Notes: a model not told the origin generated them from the sequence alone. 64,000 nucleotides of DNA from Rariloculus sp965263005 (GCF_965263005.1 NZ_OZ253579.1:3100001-3164000); one strand, 5' to 3'; positions 15,033-26,264 are shown, counted from the stretch's first letter. Numbers and translations: made by a program.

Positions 15033-16025
15033 TCGCGGCGGGACGGCGTGATGCTCCGCAATCTCCTCACACAATTTCCTCAGACGCTCCCTCAACTCGA
15101 CCGGCTGCTCCACCGCGACGCTCTCACCCCAAGTAAAGAGATGCCAGCACATCTCGTTCAGGCCGCCGGCCCTGAATTTAACCGTCAATGAACCGTCGTC
15201 GTTCTCAGAGAACGTCTGCGTGGGATGAAAAAGGAAGGTCGCGGCATCGCGCGCCGCGTCGGCATCGAACCGCAGTACGACATCGACCGGTTCCTCCTGA
15301 TAGGTGCCGAAGGAACGCTCGGCGAATTCCAGCAGATCGAAGTCGGGATCGCGGACGAACGTCTCGCCCGTGGATCGAGCGTTGCTCACGTTGGCGAGCC
15401 GCCAGAGCTACGACTCATCTCCCCAGTCCGCACGCCCGACCAGGAATGCTCGATTGCTGTAGAGCACGCCGTAGGGCTCGACCAGTTGCCGGCTGCACCG
15501 ACCGGAGGCTCGCGCTTCGTAATCGAATTCCACTTTGCGGGAAGCCTTGATGGCATCGCGAAGCATCGGCAACAGACCGGGCTCGACGCGCGTGCGCGGC
15601 CCGGGGCGCATGGCCAGTCCCTCGGCCCGCATCAGTGCCTCGAGATCCTCCTCGAACGCGTCCTCGGAAAGGGGGCGCCGCAGCGCGCGTAACTTTGCGA
15701 CGAGTTCACGCAGCATCCTTGCCCGCTCCGCGAGCCCGGTGCGATCCAGGTTGCCCGCGGCGGATTCGAGTTCTGCAATCTCCTCGGGCGTGATACCAAC
15801 CAGGCCGCGCAGCGTCGATGATCGGAGGCGCCAGTGGATGCGCTTTTCGCCCGCATCCACAGCCTCAAGCGGGCCGAACACGGCTTCGACGGCATCGCGC
15901 ATCCGCTCCGCGGTACGACGGCTGACGCCGAATTCGTTCGCGATGTCGTCCATCGTCATTCCGCCGCGCGAACCCTGAAGACGAGTTGCCAGACGGAAGA
16001 TCTCAGTCAAACGTTCGTAACGCAT
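14985..16025 (-). pseudogene. WYL-domain transcriptional regulator with an in-frame TAG
   Basis: One frame runs from the ATG at 16025 to 14985, interrupted only by TAG at 15408-15410. The 5' part has an HTH (MTMDDIANEFGVSRRTAERMRDAVEAVFG) and the start of a WYL domain (AIKASRKVEFDYEARASGRCSRQLVEPYGVLYSNRAFLVG); the 3' part has the WCX-like end (VDVVLRFDADAARDAATFLFHPTQTF). Because both sides stay in frame, a nonsense mutation is the simplest reading; a suppressor could restore it. The last 15 or so residues derive from the antisense of the DUF2779 stub. It is next to the AAA+ gene, its likely regulatory target. Confidence 0.75.
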
Positions 16026-16148
16026 TCCGGCAACACCCCCTCGACCGCTTCGTTCACTTGGCAAATTGCACTGCCAGGAGCCTGCGCCACTGGAATTCGC
16101 GAAACCGAAAACGCGATCCCGATCACAGCTTCGACAAGTTTTCCGAAT

Positions 16149-18242
16149 TCACCCGCCATGCGCGCCGAAACCGATCCGCTTCGGCCGGTCCGGCTTCGCA
16201 TCGCACTCCTCCCGCAGCATGGCGACGAGCGACTCCGCCTCGCCCAGCTTGCCGAGTATTTCCGCGCGTCGTCGAACCACCGCAAAGTCACCCGGTGTGA
16301 GACCGGACAGGACCCGGACTTCCACCGGCGGCTCCAGCTCGAAGAAAGTACGAAACGCAGCCATCGCCTGATCGGGAGCAAGGTAATCCAGAGCGATCTT
16401 GAAGTCGAAGCGCCGCAGTGTCGCGGGATCCAGATGCTCGCCATAGTTGGTTGTACATGCGAACGGCAGCGGATGCAGTTCCATCCAGGTCAGCATTTCG
16501 TTTACCTGGCTGATTTCCCAGCTCCGCTGGGCGAATCGCCGGTCGGACAAGAGCGAGTCGGCCTCATCGAAAACGAGAAACTGTTCGTGCGCGCGAGCCT
16601 CGGCGAAGGCTTCGGCGATAGCCTTCTCGGTTTCGCCCACCCACATGGATATCAGGTCCGACGCCCGCTTCTGAACGACCTCGAGTCCGACCCGCTCGGC
16701 GAGATAGCGAACGAACGCGCTTTTCCCGGTCCCGGGCGGACCCTGCAGGCAAAGGGTAAAACGCCGCGCGCCCTGTTCGGCAAGCCGATCCGCCAACTCG
16801 ACCGGATTGGTATCCGCCCGGATCAGGCCAAGATCGAACCTCTTCGGCACGTGCTGAGGTGCTTTCTCGCCATGCAACAGGCGCGACAGGCTACCGACGC
16901 CCTGGCGGACGGTAGAGATGTCCCCACCCTCGATTATCCGGGCCGCGGCGGTGGCACCGGCGGCAACACCCGGCGTCACGTCGAACTCCCTGGCCAATGC
17001 CTGCGCATCCTCCTCCGCAGACGGGATTCCCTGGCGGTCGAGTTGGCGGGACCAGATCCGCGCCCGGACGCGAGGCGAGGGCTGGCGCAGTTCCAGTGCG
17101 TACATCATGCGGCGCAGCACGGTCGGACACGTCTGACGGGCCGAATTGGTCGTCCATAAGGTCGGAACCGCGGTTTCCTCGAGCATCCGGTTCATGAACA
17201 CCTTGGAGCCCTCCGCCCGTCGCGTCCTCGCTCTGCTCCTACCCATGAACTGCGGAAACATCGAACCCGTGTTGGAAAGCAGATCTTCCATCTCATCGAA
17301 CAGCAATATCGAATTTCGGCAGTCGCCAAGGACGCGCTGGGCCAATCTCAGTTCCTGCAGCCGTTCGTCTCGACTCGGTTCGTGGCCCTGCTCGTCTGCT
17401 TCGCCAACGCCGTACAGCGCGGTTCCGAGCTGCTGAGCAAGCGTTCTGCAGAACTGCGTCTTGCCGGTCCCTGGCGGTCCGTAAACCAGGACGTTGACGC
17501 CTCGCGCGCCGTTCTGGAGCGCCCCTCGGATCAGACGCTCGACGTGATCGCGGCCGGCTGCCACGTGATCGAAATCCGTCCACTCGAGTTCCGCGGCGGC
17601 TGCTTGGTCGAACAGCAGTTGTCGGGCATCCGTTCCTCCTTGCGGAGGTGCGGAAGACAGCCGCAAGAGCCGTTGCAGAACCTTGAAATCGCCGTCGTCG
17701 TCGACCGACACGAGACCCGCCCGTACCAACCGCGAATCGACCCCCAGATGACGCCGCAACGTCCCGATGGAAATACCCAGCACGTAGGTCAGCGCAGTGT
17801 TGCCGACGTTGAAGAAGGCGTGGTGAACCCTTGCGAATCGATGGTGACCGAAGAGATCGTCGATCATGGATTCGATAAGGGGTTGCGTCGCGTAACGGAG
17901 CAGCAGTTCGAGCAGCGCAACGTCTGTCCGTGCGAACCGCATGTACTTTCCCATACGCCGGATACGCCGCGCCATTCGGTCCGGACGAACTCGATTCGTC
18001 GCCTGGTACTCGCTTGACAGGACGTCCCGCAGTCGCTCCCATTCCCACCCGGATACTTCGTCATGCCTTTCGATGCGCTCCAACAGACGCGGATTCTCCC
18101 CGTAGCCCTTGAGTGCGAGGTGGTCGGCGTACTCCAATACCCACGTGACGAACGCCGCAGCTTCGGGCGCACGGTAACGGATTCGTTTGGCAGCGTTCGC
18201 AAGATAGCCCAGGGCCAGGCGCCGCAAGTAGGCACTCAACAT
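16149..18242 (-). CDS. Large AAA+ ATPase with two P-loop modules
   Basis: 697 residues. An N-terminal helical region (1-235) precedes AAA module 1 with Walker A GPPGTGKTQ (about 254) and Walker B ILLFDEMEDLL, and AAA module 2 with Walker A GPPGTGKSAF (about 505) and Walker B FLVFDEADSLLSD. The second module has an arginine-rich end (TLRRFDFKIALDYL). The protein resembles membrane-free CDC48/ClpA-like remodelling ATPases, and AAA-WYL neighbours are frequent in defence islands. The substrate is unknown. The frame is intact, in contrast to its broken regulator. Confidence 0.82.
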   Translation of the reverse strand: MLSAYLRRLALGYLANAAKRIRYRAPEAAAFVTWVLEYADHLALKGYGENPRLLERIERHDEVSGWEWERLRDVLSSEYQATNRVRPDRMARRIRRMGKYMRFARTDVALLELLLRYATQPLIESMIDDLFGHHRFARVHHAFFNVGNTALTYVLGISIGTLRRHLGVDSRLVRAGLVSVDDDGDFKVLQRLLRLSSAPPQGGTDARQLLFDQAAAAELEWTDFDHVAAGRDHVERLIRGALQNGARGVNVLVYGPPGTGKTQFCRTLAQQLGTALYGVGEADEQGHEPSRDERLQELRLAQRVLGDCRNSILLFDEMEDLLSNTGSMFPQFMGRSRARTRRAEGSKVFMNRMLEETAVPTLWTTNSARQTCPTVLRRMMYALELRQPSPRVRARIWSRQLDRQGIPSAEEDAQALAREFDVTPGVAAGATAAARIIEGGDISTVRQGVGSLSRLLHGEKAPQHVPKRFDLGLIRADTNPVELADRLAEQGARRFTLCLQGPPGTGKSAFVRYLAERVGLEVVQKRASDLISMWVGETEKAIAEAFAEARAHEQFLVFDEADSLLSDRRFAQRSWEISQVNEMLTWMELHPLPFACTTNYGEHLDPATLRRFDFKIALDYLAPDQAMAAFRTFFELEPPVEVRVLSGLTPGDFAVVRRRAEILGKLGEAESLVAMLREECDAKPDRPKRIGFGAHGG

Positions 18243-18457
18243 CGCTCGTCTCCAGCCGTTTCGCTCTTCCCGGACACAGGCTAGCAGGCATGTGCGACAG
18301 ATTCGGTCGCACGTCAGAAGCGTTCATTATCGCTCCGCCGACAGCACGACCCGCACGGGGTTTTGCGAGGTGCCCGACTCGATCCCTGGGACATCGCGCC
18401 GGGTCCCTGTTACGATCAACCGCGTTTGAAACGCTTGTCAGGCTTCTGGGAAACGCT

Positions 18458-21400
18458 ATGCGCACAACGGACCGCCTCATCGGATTCAGCGGACTCATCG
18501 CTCTGGGCTTGAGCTCAGGACCAGCTTTCACACAACAGCAGGCCGACACTTGCGACTGCATGCCGGTCAGCGGCCAGCCCGCGGCCGATGTTCTGGCCTC
18601 GCACGACCGGTGGGGCAATCCGACGTTCATAGGCGGGATCACGAATGGGGGACCGGACGCCGGCAGCGTGTGGTGACCCGGAGCTGTGGCGCTGGATCGC
18701 GTCAACAATCAGCTTTTTGTCCCCGCCTACGGTAACGGCGGGTTCCGGGCTTTCCAGCTCACCGACGACGGCCTGCTCGAAGACCGCCGCGCGCGGTTCA
18801 TCACGAGCCGCACGAGCCTGATCGGCCGTCGCTCGGTGCCATTGCCGAGCGCGCGCGAATCGACCTTTCCGGGCGCGAACGGCCTTTTTGACAGTACGAC
18901 CGAACGGTTTTTCACGATCGATCGTTTCGCAAACCGGATCCTCGTTTACGACGCGTCGCGGGATCAACTCAGGAACTTTCCCGCCGCGGAGGTCGTCATC
19001 GGCCAGCCCGACTTCACCTCGACGCAACGCGGCCTCGGACCGAACCGGATGGGCGCCGTCGGCAGCGCCGCCGTCGACGAGGCCGGCCAGCGCCTGTTTG
19101 TCCCCGACGGCCCCAACAACCGCGTGCTCGTGTTCGACATCCGCCCTGACGTGCTGACCAACGACCCGCGCGCGGTCGCCGTCATCGGTCAGCCCGACTT
19201 CGAAAGCCGCGATCCGGGAATCGGTCCGTCCGGCCTGACGGGACCTGCGAGCGTCGCCTACGATCCCGTGTTCGAGCGCCTGTTCGTCTCCGACGCCCGC
19301 AACAACCGCGTTCTGATTTTCGACGCCGATCCCGACAATCCCGACGCGTTCGCGAGCGCAGTCGCGGTCATGGGGCAACCGGACTTCATGAGCCGCGCAC
19401 CACGCGAATCGCTCGACGAGCTCGAAGCGGAGGCGCTGGCCTACGATTCCGAGCATCATCGCCTCTTTATCGCCGAGGATCTCGAGCACCGGATCATGGT
19501 CTACGACGCGCATCCCGACCGGGTCGGCGGCCCGGCGAGGGCCATTGCCGTCATCGGTCAGCCCGACGCGTTCTCGACGCATCCTGCCGTCTCGCAAACC
19601 CGGGTCGCAATGCCACGCGCTACCGTCGATTCCGAGACACAGAAGCTCTACGTCTCAGAAGGCTACCCGGCCGGCAATCGCGTCGCGGTCTTCGACATCT
19701 CGCCGGAAAACCTGGCGACCGGCATGCCGGCCGTCGACGTCATCGGACACGAGACGCCCGACGGCGAACCGGACTTCAACAACCGCATGGCGCAAGGCCG
19801 CCTCGATGGCCGCTCGCTGGCCGCGGCGCGTGCCGTCGTGCTCGACCCGGCCGATCACCGCCTGTTCGTGCCGGATGAGTACAACCACCGGGTCGTGGTG
19901 TGGCAGCTCGACGAACTCAATCGAATCATGGACGACGACGCGCGCTGGGTGCTTGGACAGCCCGACCTGAACACGAGCCTCATGGGCGAGCCGACGGCGC
20001 GCAACATGACCGTGCCGATCGGCGGGGCTTACGACACGTCGACGCAGCGGCTGTTCATCGGCGACGGCTACCACAACAGGATCCTCGTCTACGAAGCTGC
20101 CCCCGGAACGCTCGAGAGCGGCATGGCCGCGTCGGTCGTCATCGGCCAGCCCGACTTCGAAAGCGTCGCGCGGCAGGCCGGCCGCACTGGAATCAACTTC
20201 GACGTACGTATGGGACGCGGTATCGCGTCCGACTTCCTGCCGATGGGCTTCGCCGTCGATGAAAGCGGCCAGCGGCTATTCGTCTCCGACGGCGCGAACA
20301 ACCGCATCCTGATCTACGACATCAGGCGCAGCGATCTGGGCAACGGCGCCGCCGCCATCGGCGTGATCGGCCAGGCCGATTACGACAGCACGAGTGTCCG
20401 GCCGGGAGCGCTCGGCATCGACAACCCCGGCCATCTCGCCTATGACGCTGAAACCGAACGCCTGTTCGCGATCGACGCCGGGCGAAGAACGGTCCTCGTG
20501 TTCGACGTCGACCCAGGCCGCTTCGACAATGGCCAGGGGGCGATCGCCGTGATCGGCAGCGACGGCTTCGATACGCCCGCTCCGGCCGGCGGTGGGCCGT
20601 TCGCGGCCGTCCTCGGCACGCCGCGGCCGATCGACGGCGCAAGCTTCGTCACTCCGAACGGCATTGCCCATGATCCGTTGCGGCAGCTTGTGTATGTCGC
20701 GGACGGCGGCGGGACCTTCGGCGTGCCGACCGACCGTATTCTCGTCTTCAATGTCGCTTCTGAGGATCTCGAGAACGGCGCCGAGGCGATTGCGGTGCTC
20801 GGCGCGCCCGCTGCCGAGACTGCCGCCGCACGCGCCTGGGGAGGGGCTGAGCCTGTTCCAGGTCAGTTCCGAGTCCGCGACACGCGCGGCATCGATCTCG
20901 ATTACGAGAACGGCCGCCTGTGGGCGACGGGCTCGTTCGAATCGCGTGTCGTTGCGTTCAATTTCCCGCGGGCGGCCTGGAATTACCGGATCGCCGGCAA
21001 CGCGATGCAGTCGTTCTCGACACTCGATGCCTCGGACCTCGGCGGCCAATCGGAGCCGCGCACGGTCGCGGCGCTGCGCGTCGACTCGGGCAGCGGCATC
21101 GCACCGTCGGCCATGCTCATGTACTCGAGCTCACGCCAGACCGTCGACGAGGCGAGCCAGCGTCACAGCCGCCGCTTGATCAACGAGGCCGCCATAGCGC
21201 CTTCGGCGCCGGTCAGCCGCGCGACGATCTTCGTCGATGGCGGTCCGGACCGCGGGCACACGCTTCACTTCTACAATCCGGAGAGCTCTGACAGCAACGT
21301 TGCGCTAGTTGTGCGCGACCGGCAAGGACTCGTGATCGGGGAATGGCAGCGAACCGTCCCGGCCGGCGAGCAACTCACCGTCGAGCTCGAAACCATGGGT

Positions 21401-22330
21401 GGTCCGATCCCGGCCGCGGCAACGGTCGCGATCGATGCGAACCGTCCCGTCGCGCTGACGGCCTTGCGCACTACGACCAACGGCCGGGGCGAGGACATGC
21501 TCGCGCCGGCGCCACTCGCGCTCGGATCCGGCCCCGCCGAGCGCGTCGTGCTGCCCTACTTCGTTGGCGGCGGTGACAGGCAATCGTCGGTCATCCTCAT
21601 CAACCCGACCGACGACGTTATGACCGGCCGCATCAGCTTTCACGACCCGTCGGGCGCGCGAGCCGTGCTCGGGACCGACTCGGACGTCGTCGACTACCGG
21701 ATCCCGCCGTACGGCAGCCGAGTCGTCGCGAGCCACGATACCGGTCCGCGCGCGCGCCGCGGTTATGTCGCCGTGACAGCGGACCAGGGCGGCGCGCCGC
21801 ATTCGGCCGCACTGATCGTGCGAAGCTACGGCGGCGTCGTGGTCAGCGAAAGCACAGTGACCGGCACATCGAGCGACGAGGCACGCTTCGCCGTCGACCT
21901 TGGAGCGACCTTGATTCGCCACGGCGAAATCGACACGCAACTCGTCGTCGTGAACGCGTCAGCGGATGTCACGCAGTTCGAGGTTTCGTCCGGCACGCAA
22001 ACGATCGCCATGCGCGAGCTTGCACCTGGCGAGCAAACCGTGCTCAGCGTCCGCGCGCTCGCAGGAGCAGGCGCGAACGGCGTCTTCAGCGTGACGGGCG
22101 ACGACACACTCGTCGTCGCCGCGCGCCAGGAAACGACGAACATCCGCGCGGAGCAGGTGGACGTCGAGCTGCCGCCGCTCAGCAATGGAGCGTTCGCACC
22201 GTACGTTGTGAACGGCGCCGGCATCGCCACGGAAATCAGGCTCGCGAATGGTTCTTCGGAACGGATTGCCGGCACGCTCACTTTCCTGCAACCCGACGGC
22301 GAGCCCGCGACCGGGACGATACTGCGCTAG
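18458..22330 (+). pseudogene. Secreted NHL-repeat (beta-propeller) protein with an in-frame TGA
   Basis: An ATG at 18458 starts a clear signal peptide (RLIGFSGLIALGLSSGPAFTQ). The frame meets TGA at 18674-18676 and continues in the same frame for 1,218 codons to 22330. Seven copies of VIGQPDF-type blades (VVIGQPDFTS, VIGQPDFES, VMGQPDF, VLGQPDL, VIGQADY) with NNRVLVFD pairs make one or two propellers. The C-terminal third has all-beta modules (VVLPYFVGGGDRQSSVILINPTDD). A GTG at 18686 could give a product without signal peptide. TGA is probably a point mutation; selenocysteine insertion is possible in principle because SelD is encoded nearby, but I see no convincing SECIS hairpin. Confidence 0.7.
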
Positions 22331-22364
22331 CCGCAGCCGCATTCGGGTGATCGCGGTCGCCCGC

Positions 22365-22733
22365 TCAATCCCAGAACGCGTGAACGTACATACCGGCGGC
22401 GCGAACCGACAGCAGCGCGACGAGCCCGAATAGCGCCGTCGTTACGATCGCGAGCATCCATAGCGAACCGCGCTTGACCCGGGCAACGAACCGCGCGACG
22501 AACTTCGCCCGCGGGTCGACGGGCGGCGGAATCACGGCGAAGCACTGCCCGACGGCGATCAGGAACGCCGCCCAGAGGAACACGATCAGCGAGATCGGTA
22601 CGCGGCCATCGGCGCCGGCCGGTCGAAAAAGCTCATAGAGGAACCACCCCGCCGAGGCGGCGAGGACGAGCCACAGTACGACACTCCAACGCGAGATCGG
22701 CTTGGCTATTCGCGCATAGAGGTCGAGCAGCAA
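22365..22733 (-). CDS. Three-TM membrane protein, function unknown
   Basis: 122 residues with hydrophobic segments at about 15-34, 46-66 and 93-113 and a basic loop (RAKFVARFVARVKRGS). It follows the DUF1592-type lipoprotein gene by 7 bases on the same strand and may belong to it. No family recognised. Confidence 0.6.
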   Translation of the reverse strand: MLLDLYARIAKPISRWSVVLWLVLAASAGWFLYELFRPAGADGRVPISLIVFLWAAFLIAVGQCFAVIPPPVDPRAKFVARFVARVKRGSLWMLAIVTTALFGLVALLSVRAAGMYVHAFWD

Positions 22734-22740
22734 GCGAGCA

Positions 22741-25140
22741 CTACGGCCGAACGGCGGCCGTCGTTGCGTCCGGATCGCTCTCGGCTTGGACCATGTTCAT
22801 TCGGAACTGGTCGCTCGTGAGGATGGCGCGGACCAGCGCCGAGAAACGATAGTCTTCGGCCGCGGCCTGCCTGACGATCGCGCGCACGGCCGGCATATCG
22901 TAATACTCAAGCCCGCGTCCGAGCGCATAGGTGAAGAGCTTCTCCGTGAAGACGCCAACAAACTGTTCGGGGTTGCTCATCAGTGCCTCGCGGAGCGAGA
23001 CGGCGCCGTCGACGAGCGTGCCGTCGGCAAGCCGTCCCGACGGGTCGACGTCGCCACCGGCCTCCTTCGTGCGCCAGCGGCCGACCGCATCGAAGTTCTC
23101 CAGCCCCAGGCCGATCGGATCCATGACATCGTGACAATTCGCGCAGACGGGGTTTTCGCGATGCTCGGCAAGCCGCTCGCGCACCGAGCGCGCAGCACCG
23201 CCTGGCTCGTTCTCCTCGAGATCCGGCACGTCCGCCGGCGGCGCCGGCGGGGGCGTTCCGAGGATGTTCTCCATGATCCACTTGCCGCGCAGCACGGGCG
23301 AGGTCCTGTTCGGATATGACGTTACGGTCAGAATGCTGGCGTGCCCCAGCAATCCTCGCCGCGCGTCGTCGACCACCGCGGCCCGCCGGAAGTGACTCCC
23401 GTAGATGCCGGCCATACCGTAATGCTTCGCGAGCCGCTCGTTGACGAACGTATAGTCGGCTGTGAGCAACTCCGTGACGCCGCGATCCTCACGGATGATG
23501 CTCTCGAACAGAAGCTCGGTTTCGCGGCGCATCGCGCGCCTCAGGTTCTCGTCGAAGTCCGGAAACGTCTCGACGCCGGGCCGCGCACTTTGCAGATTTC
23601 TGAGATAGAGCCACTGGCCCGCGAAATTCTCGACGAGCGCGTGCGATCTCGCATCAGCCGCCATGCGGTCGACCTGCGCGGCGTAGATCCCGGGATCGCT
23701 GAGCCTCCCCTGTTCGGCGAGATCCAGCAGTTCATCGTCGGGGATGCTGCTCCACAGAAAAAACGACAACCGGGAAGCGAGCGTTAGATCGTCAATCGGG
23801 TAAATCGTGCCGGGCGCGGCATCTTCAGGGGCAGGCGCGTCACGAAACAGGAACTCGGGACTTGTCAGAATCACGCGCAGCGCATTGCGGATCCCGGTGT
23901 CGAAGGTCCCGCCCTCGCGGCCCGTCCGATACAGGTCGAGCAGCATCGCCACGCTCTCTTCGGCAACGGGCCCGCGGAAAGCGAGCCTCGCGAGACGCGA
24001 GATGATCTCCTCGGCGCAGCCAGGCTCATCCTCGGCACGCTCCGGCACGCAACTGAATATCCGCTCCCGGCTCGGCGTTCGACCCGGACCGACGGCGTCG
24101 TACGGCCCGCCGATCATGAAATAGTCGACGAGGGGCAGGCCGTTCATGTTCTGGAGGTCAAGGTCCCGCGTATGCAGTTCGAGCGGCTCGTGCGTTTCCG
24201 CGGCGTTGCGCCTGAGAAAAGCGACGCCGACGTCGCGCGGACCCGCCTCGACGAACACGCGCGTCCTCAGCCGTTCGTCGATCATGTTGGCCGCGGCCGA
24301 GAAGTTCGCGTCCGACATGGCATTGTCTTCGACGCCACCGACCGGCGCGAGAAATACGTGCTCGCCGTCGATCGTGATCTCGAGTTCGTGCGGCCACTCG
24401 AGACCCGTCATGTAACCGACGATGTTGCGGATCAGAAAAACGCTGAAATCGTACTCGGCGTCGAGCGGGAAGTTGTACCGGATCAAGGTGCCGCCGCGCG
24501 TGCCAAGCGGCAGCCCCTCCACGTGGCCGCCCTGGGCGAGATCGGGCGGCACACGATGGACGGTGCTGACCGCGGGCGTGTCGGGATCGCCGACCGCGAG
24601 GCTCGCGACCTTCGACGATGCCGCGAGATACTGCTCGAGCAGTGACGGCGATACTCTGAGAATGTCGGCGATGTTATCGAAGCCGTAACCTTCGTCGTCG
24701 GCCGGCAGAAACTCGGCAGAATCGATCTCGACGCCCAGCAGATCCCGAACCGCGTTGCCGTACTCGGTCCGATTGATCCGGTGGATCGACATGCGTCCGA
24801 GCCTCTGGTTTGCCTCGGCCTCGGTATCGAGCGACGTCTCGAGCCAGGCGACGAGCTCGTCCACGGTGCGTGCGTCGGGTCGCGGCCCGCCCGTCGGCGG
24901 CATGAGCCGGCCGCGGAGCTTGCGCGTCATCTTCTCGAAGGTCTCAGCGTTTGCGCCCGTGTCGGCCAGATCGATCCGTTCGAGCACGAGCCCGGCCTCG
25001 CGATCGATCTCGTTATGACAATCGAGGCAGTAACGATCGATCGTGGCCGTGTGCCGCTCAGCGAGCTGCTCAGGCGTCGGCGTGCAGCCCGCGACAAGGA
25101 TCGCGGCGGCGCCGAGAGAGAAACGAACGGCGGTTTTCAT
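22741..25140 (-). CDS. DUF1587/1592/1588/1585-type heme lipoprotein
   Basis: 799 residues. A lipoprotein signal (AAILVAGC) is followed by a single c-type heme motif CLDCH in a DUF1587-like cytochrome part (residues 20-100, MPP...GGPRP). Then come DUF1595-like (RINRTEYGNAVRDLLGV), DUF1592 (LTLASRLSFFLWSSIPDDELLDLAEQGRL), DUF1588 (SYPNRTSPVLRGKWIMENILGTPPPAPP) and DUF1585 (FTEKLFTYALGRGLEYYDMPAVR) modules. The family is abundant in Planctomycetes and some marine Gammaproteobacteria and usually pairs with DUF1552; its role is not established. A paralogue with the same order is at 31887. Confidence 0.85.
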   Translation of the reverse strand: MKTAVRFSLGAAAILVAGCTPTPEQLAERHTATIDRYCLDCHNEIDREAGLVLERIDLADTGANAETFEKMTRKLRGRLMPPTGGPRPDARTVDELVAWLETSLDTEAEANQRLGRMSIHRINRTEYGNAVRDLLGVEIDSAEFLPADDEGYGFDNIADILRVSPSLLEQYLAASSKVASLAVGDPDTPAVSTVHRVPPDLAQGGHVEGLPLGTRGGTLIRYNFPLDAEYDFSVFLIRNIVGYMTGLEWPHELEITIDGEHVFLAPVGGVEDNAMSDANFSAAANMIDERLRTRVFVEAGPRDVGVAFLRRNAAETHEPLELHTRDLDLQNMNGLPLVDYFMIGGPYDAVGPGRTPSRERIFSCVPERAEDEPGCAEEIISRLARLAFRGPVAEESVAMLLDLYRTGREGGTFDTGIRNALRVILTSPEFLFRDAPAPEDAAPGTIYPIDDLTLASRLSFFLWSSIPDDELLDLAEQGRLSDPGIYAAQVDRMAADARSHALVENFAGQWLYLRNLQSARPGVETFPDFDENLRRAMRRETELLFESIIREDRGVTELLTADYTFVNERLAKHYGMAGIYGSHFRRAAVVDDARRGLLGHASILTVTSYPNRTSPVLRGKWIMENILGTPPPAPPADVPDLEENEPGGAARSVRERLAEHRENPVCANCHDVMDPIGLGLENFDAVGRWRTKEAGGDVDPSGRLADGTLVDGAVSLREALMSNPEQFVGVFTEKLFTYALGRGLEYYDMPAVRAIVRQAAAEDYRFSALVRAILTSDQFRMNMVQAESDPDATTAAVRP

Positions 25141-25220
25141 CAGCGACGATTCTACGCCCTTCGCGGCATGCGCTCTAGGAAACCGCCGGACGATCCGATA
25201 TTCTGCGCCGCTTCAAAGCC

Positions 25221-26264
25221 ATGAACCGCGCCATGCGTAAGCTGTACCTCATCACCGTTGTCCTCGCGCCGTTCGCGGTCGCCGAAGCGCATCACTCGCG
25301 CGCCCATTTTCTGCTCGATGAGACGATCGAAATCGAGGGCACCGTCACTGAGGTGAGCTGGAGGAGCCCGCACGTCTACGTCGAGGTCGAAGCGTTGAAC
25401 GATGCGGGTGTGGCGCAAAGCTGGACGCTTGAAGGCCACTCGATTCCCGGTTTTCTACGCGTGGGTTGGCAGCGGGACTCCGTCGAGGTCGGCGACCGCG
25501 CCGTCGTCATCGCGCATCCGAACCGCGATCCGGACAAGACGTTTGCGATGCTCTACAGCGTCACGCTCGCGAGCGGCGCCACCTACTACGCCTATGCGAT
25601 CCCGGAAGGCAGAACGGCTCCTGGCGTCGAGACCCGTGCCCCAGCGGCGCCGTCAACGGATTTTTCCGGCACATGGCGCGCGATGATCACGCTTCAAGAA
25701 GCGACGATCGATTCGTTTCGCGCGCCGACCGAGTGGCCGCTGACGGCCGCAGGAAGCGCGCAGGCCGATAATTTCGACATTAACGACGACCCCGTGCTCG
25801 ATTGCGTGCCCATGGGGGTCCCGAGGCTGATCCTGTTCACCTACAGCCACCGCTGGACGCGCGACGGCGACACCATCGTGATCGAGAAGGAGCGCACGCC
25901 GCAGATTCGCACGATTCATCTCGATGGCGCCACGCGGCCCCCCGACCATGAACCGGACGAACTCGGCTTCTCCGTCGGGCATATCCAAGATGACGGGACG
26001 CTCGTCATCGTCACGGACGGCTTCGCGGCAACCTCGTGGGGAAATCACCGCGGCCTCGACTCGAGCGACCAAAAGCGGGTCGTGGAGCGCTACCGCTTGA
26101 CGGACGACGGCTACGCGATGAGCGTCTCGTATACGATCGAGGATCCCGTATTCCTGAGCCGGCCCGTCACCGTCGACGGCGAATATCGAAAATCCGCCGA
26201 CTTCGATTTCGTTGAAGAAACCTGCGACATCGAAACCGCTCGGCGCCACCTGGAGTTCTTCTAG
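25221..26264 (+). CDS. DUF6152-like secreted protein
   Basis: 347 residues with an N-terminal signal peptide (LYLITVVLAPFAVAEAHHSRAHF). The mature start AHHSRAHFLLDETIEIEGTVTEVSWRSPHVYVEVEALN matches DUF6152 proteins, small beta-barrels that begin AHHS at the signal cleavage site. A second domain (FSGTWRAMITL...FDFVEETCD) follows. Divergent from the DUF1592 gene with an 80-bp shared promoter region. ATG at 25221 or 25233. Function unknown. Confidence 0.65.
   Translation: MNRAMRKLYLITVVLAPFAVAEAHHSRAHFLLDETIEIEGTVTEVSWRSPHVYVEVEALNDAGVAQSWTLEGHSIPGFLRVGWQRDSVEVGDRAVVIAHPNRDPDKTFAMLYSVTLASGATYYAYAIPEGRTAPGVETRAPAAPSTDFSGTWRAMITLQEATIDSFRAPTEWPLTAAGSAQADNFDINDDPVLDCVPMGVPRLILFTYSHRWTRDGDTIVIEKERTPQIRTIHLDGATRPPDHEPDELGFSVGHIQDDGTLVIVTDGFAATSWGNHRGLDSSDQKRVVERYRLTDDGYAMSVSYTIEDPVFLSRPVTVDGEYRKSADFDFVEETCDIETARRHLEFF

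Noticed and set aside
18677..18720. SECIS-like hairpin after the in-frame TGA
   Set aside because: Only a 3-4-bp stem (AGC/GCT) can be drawn by eye; bacterial SECIS elements need a longer stem with a defined loop.
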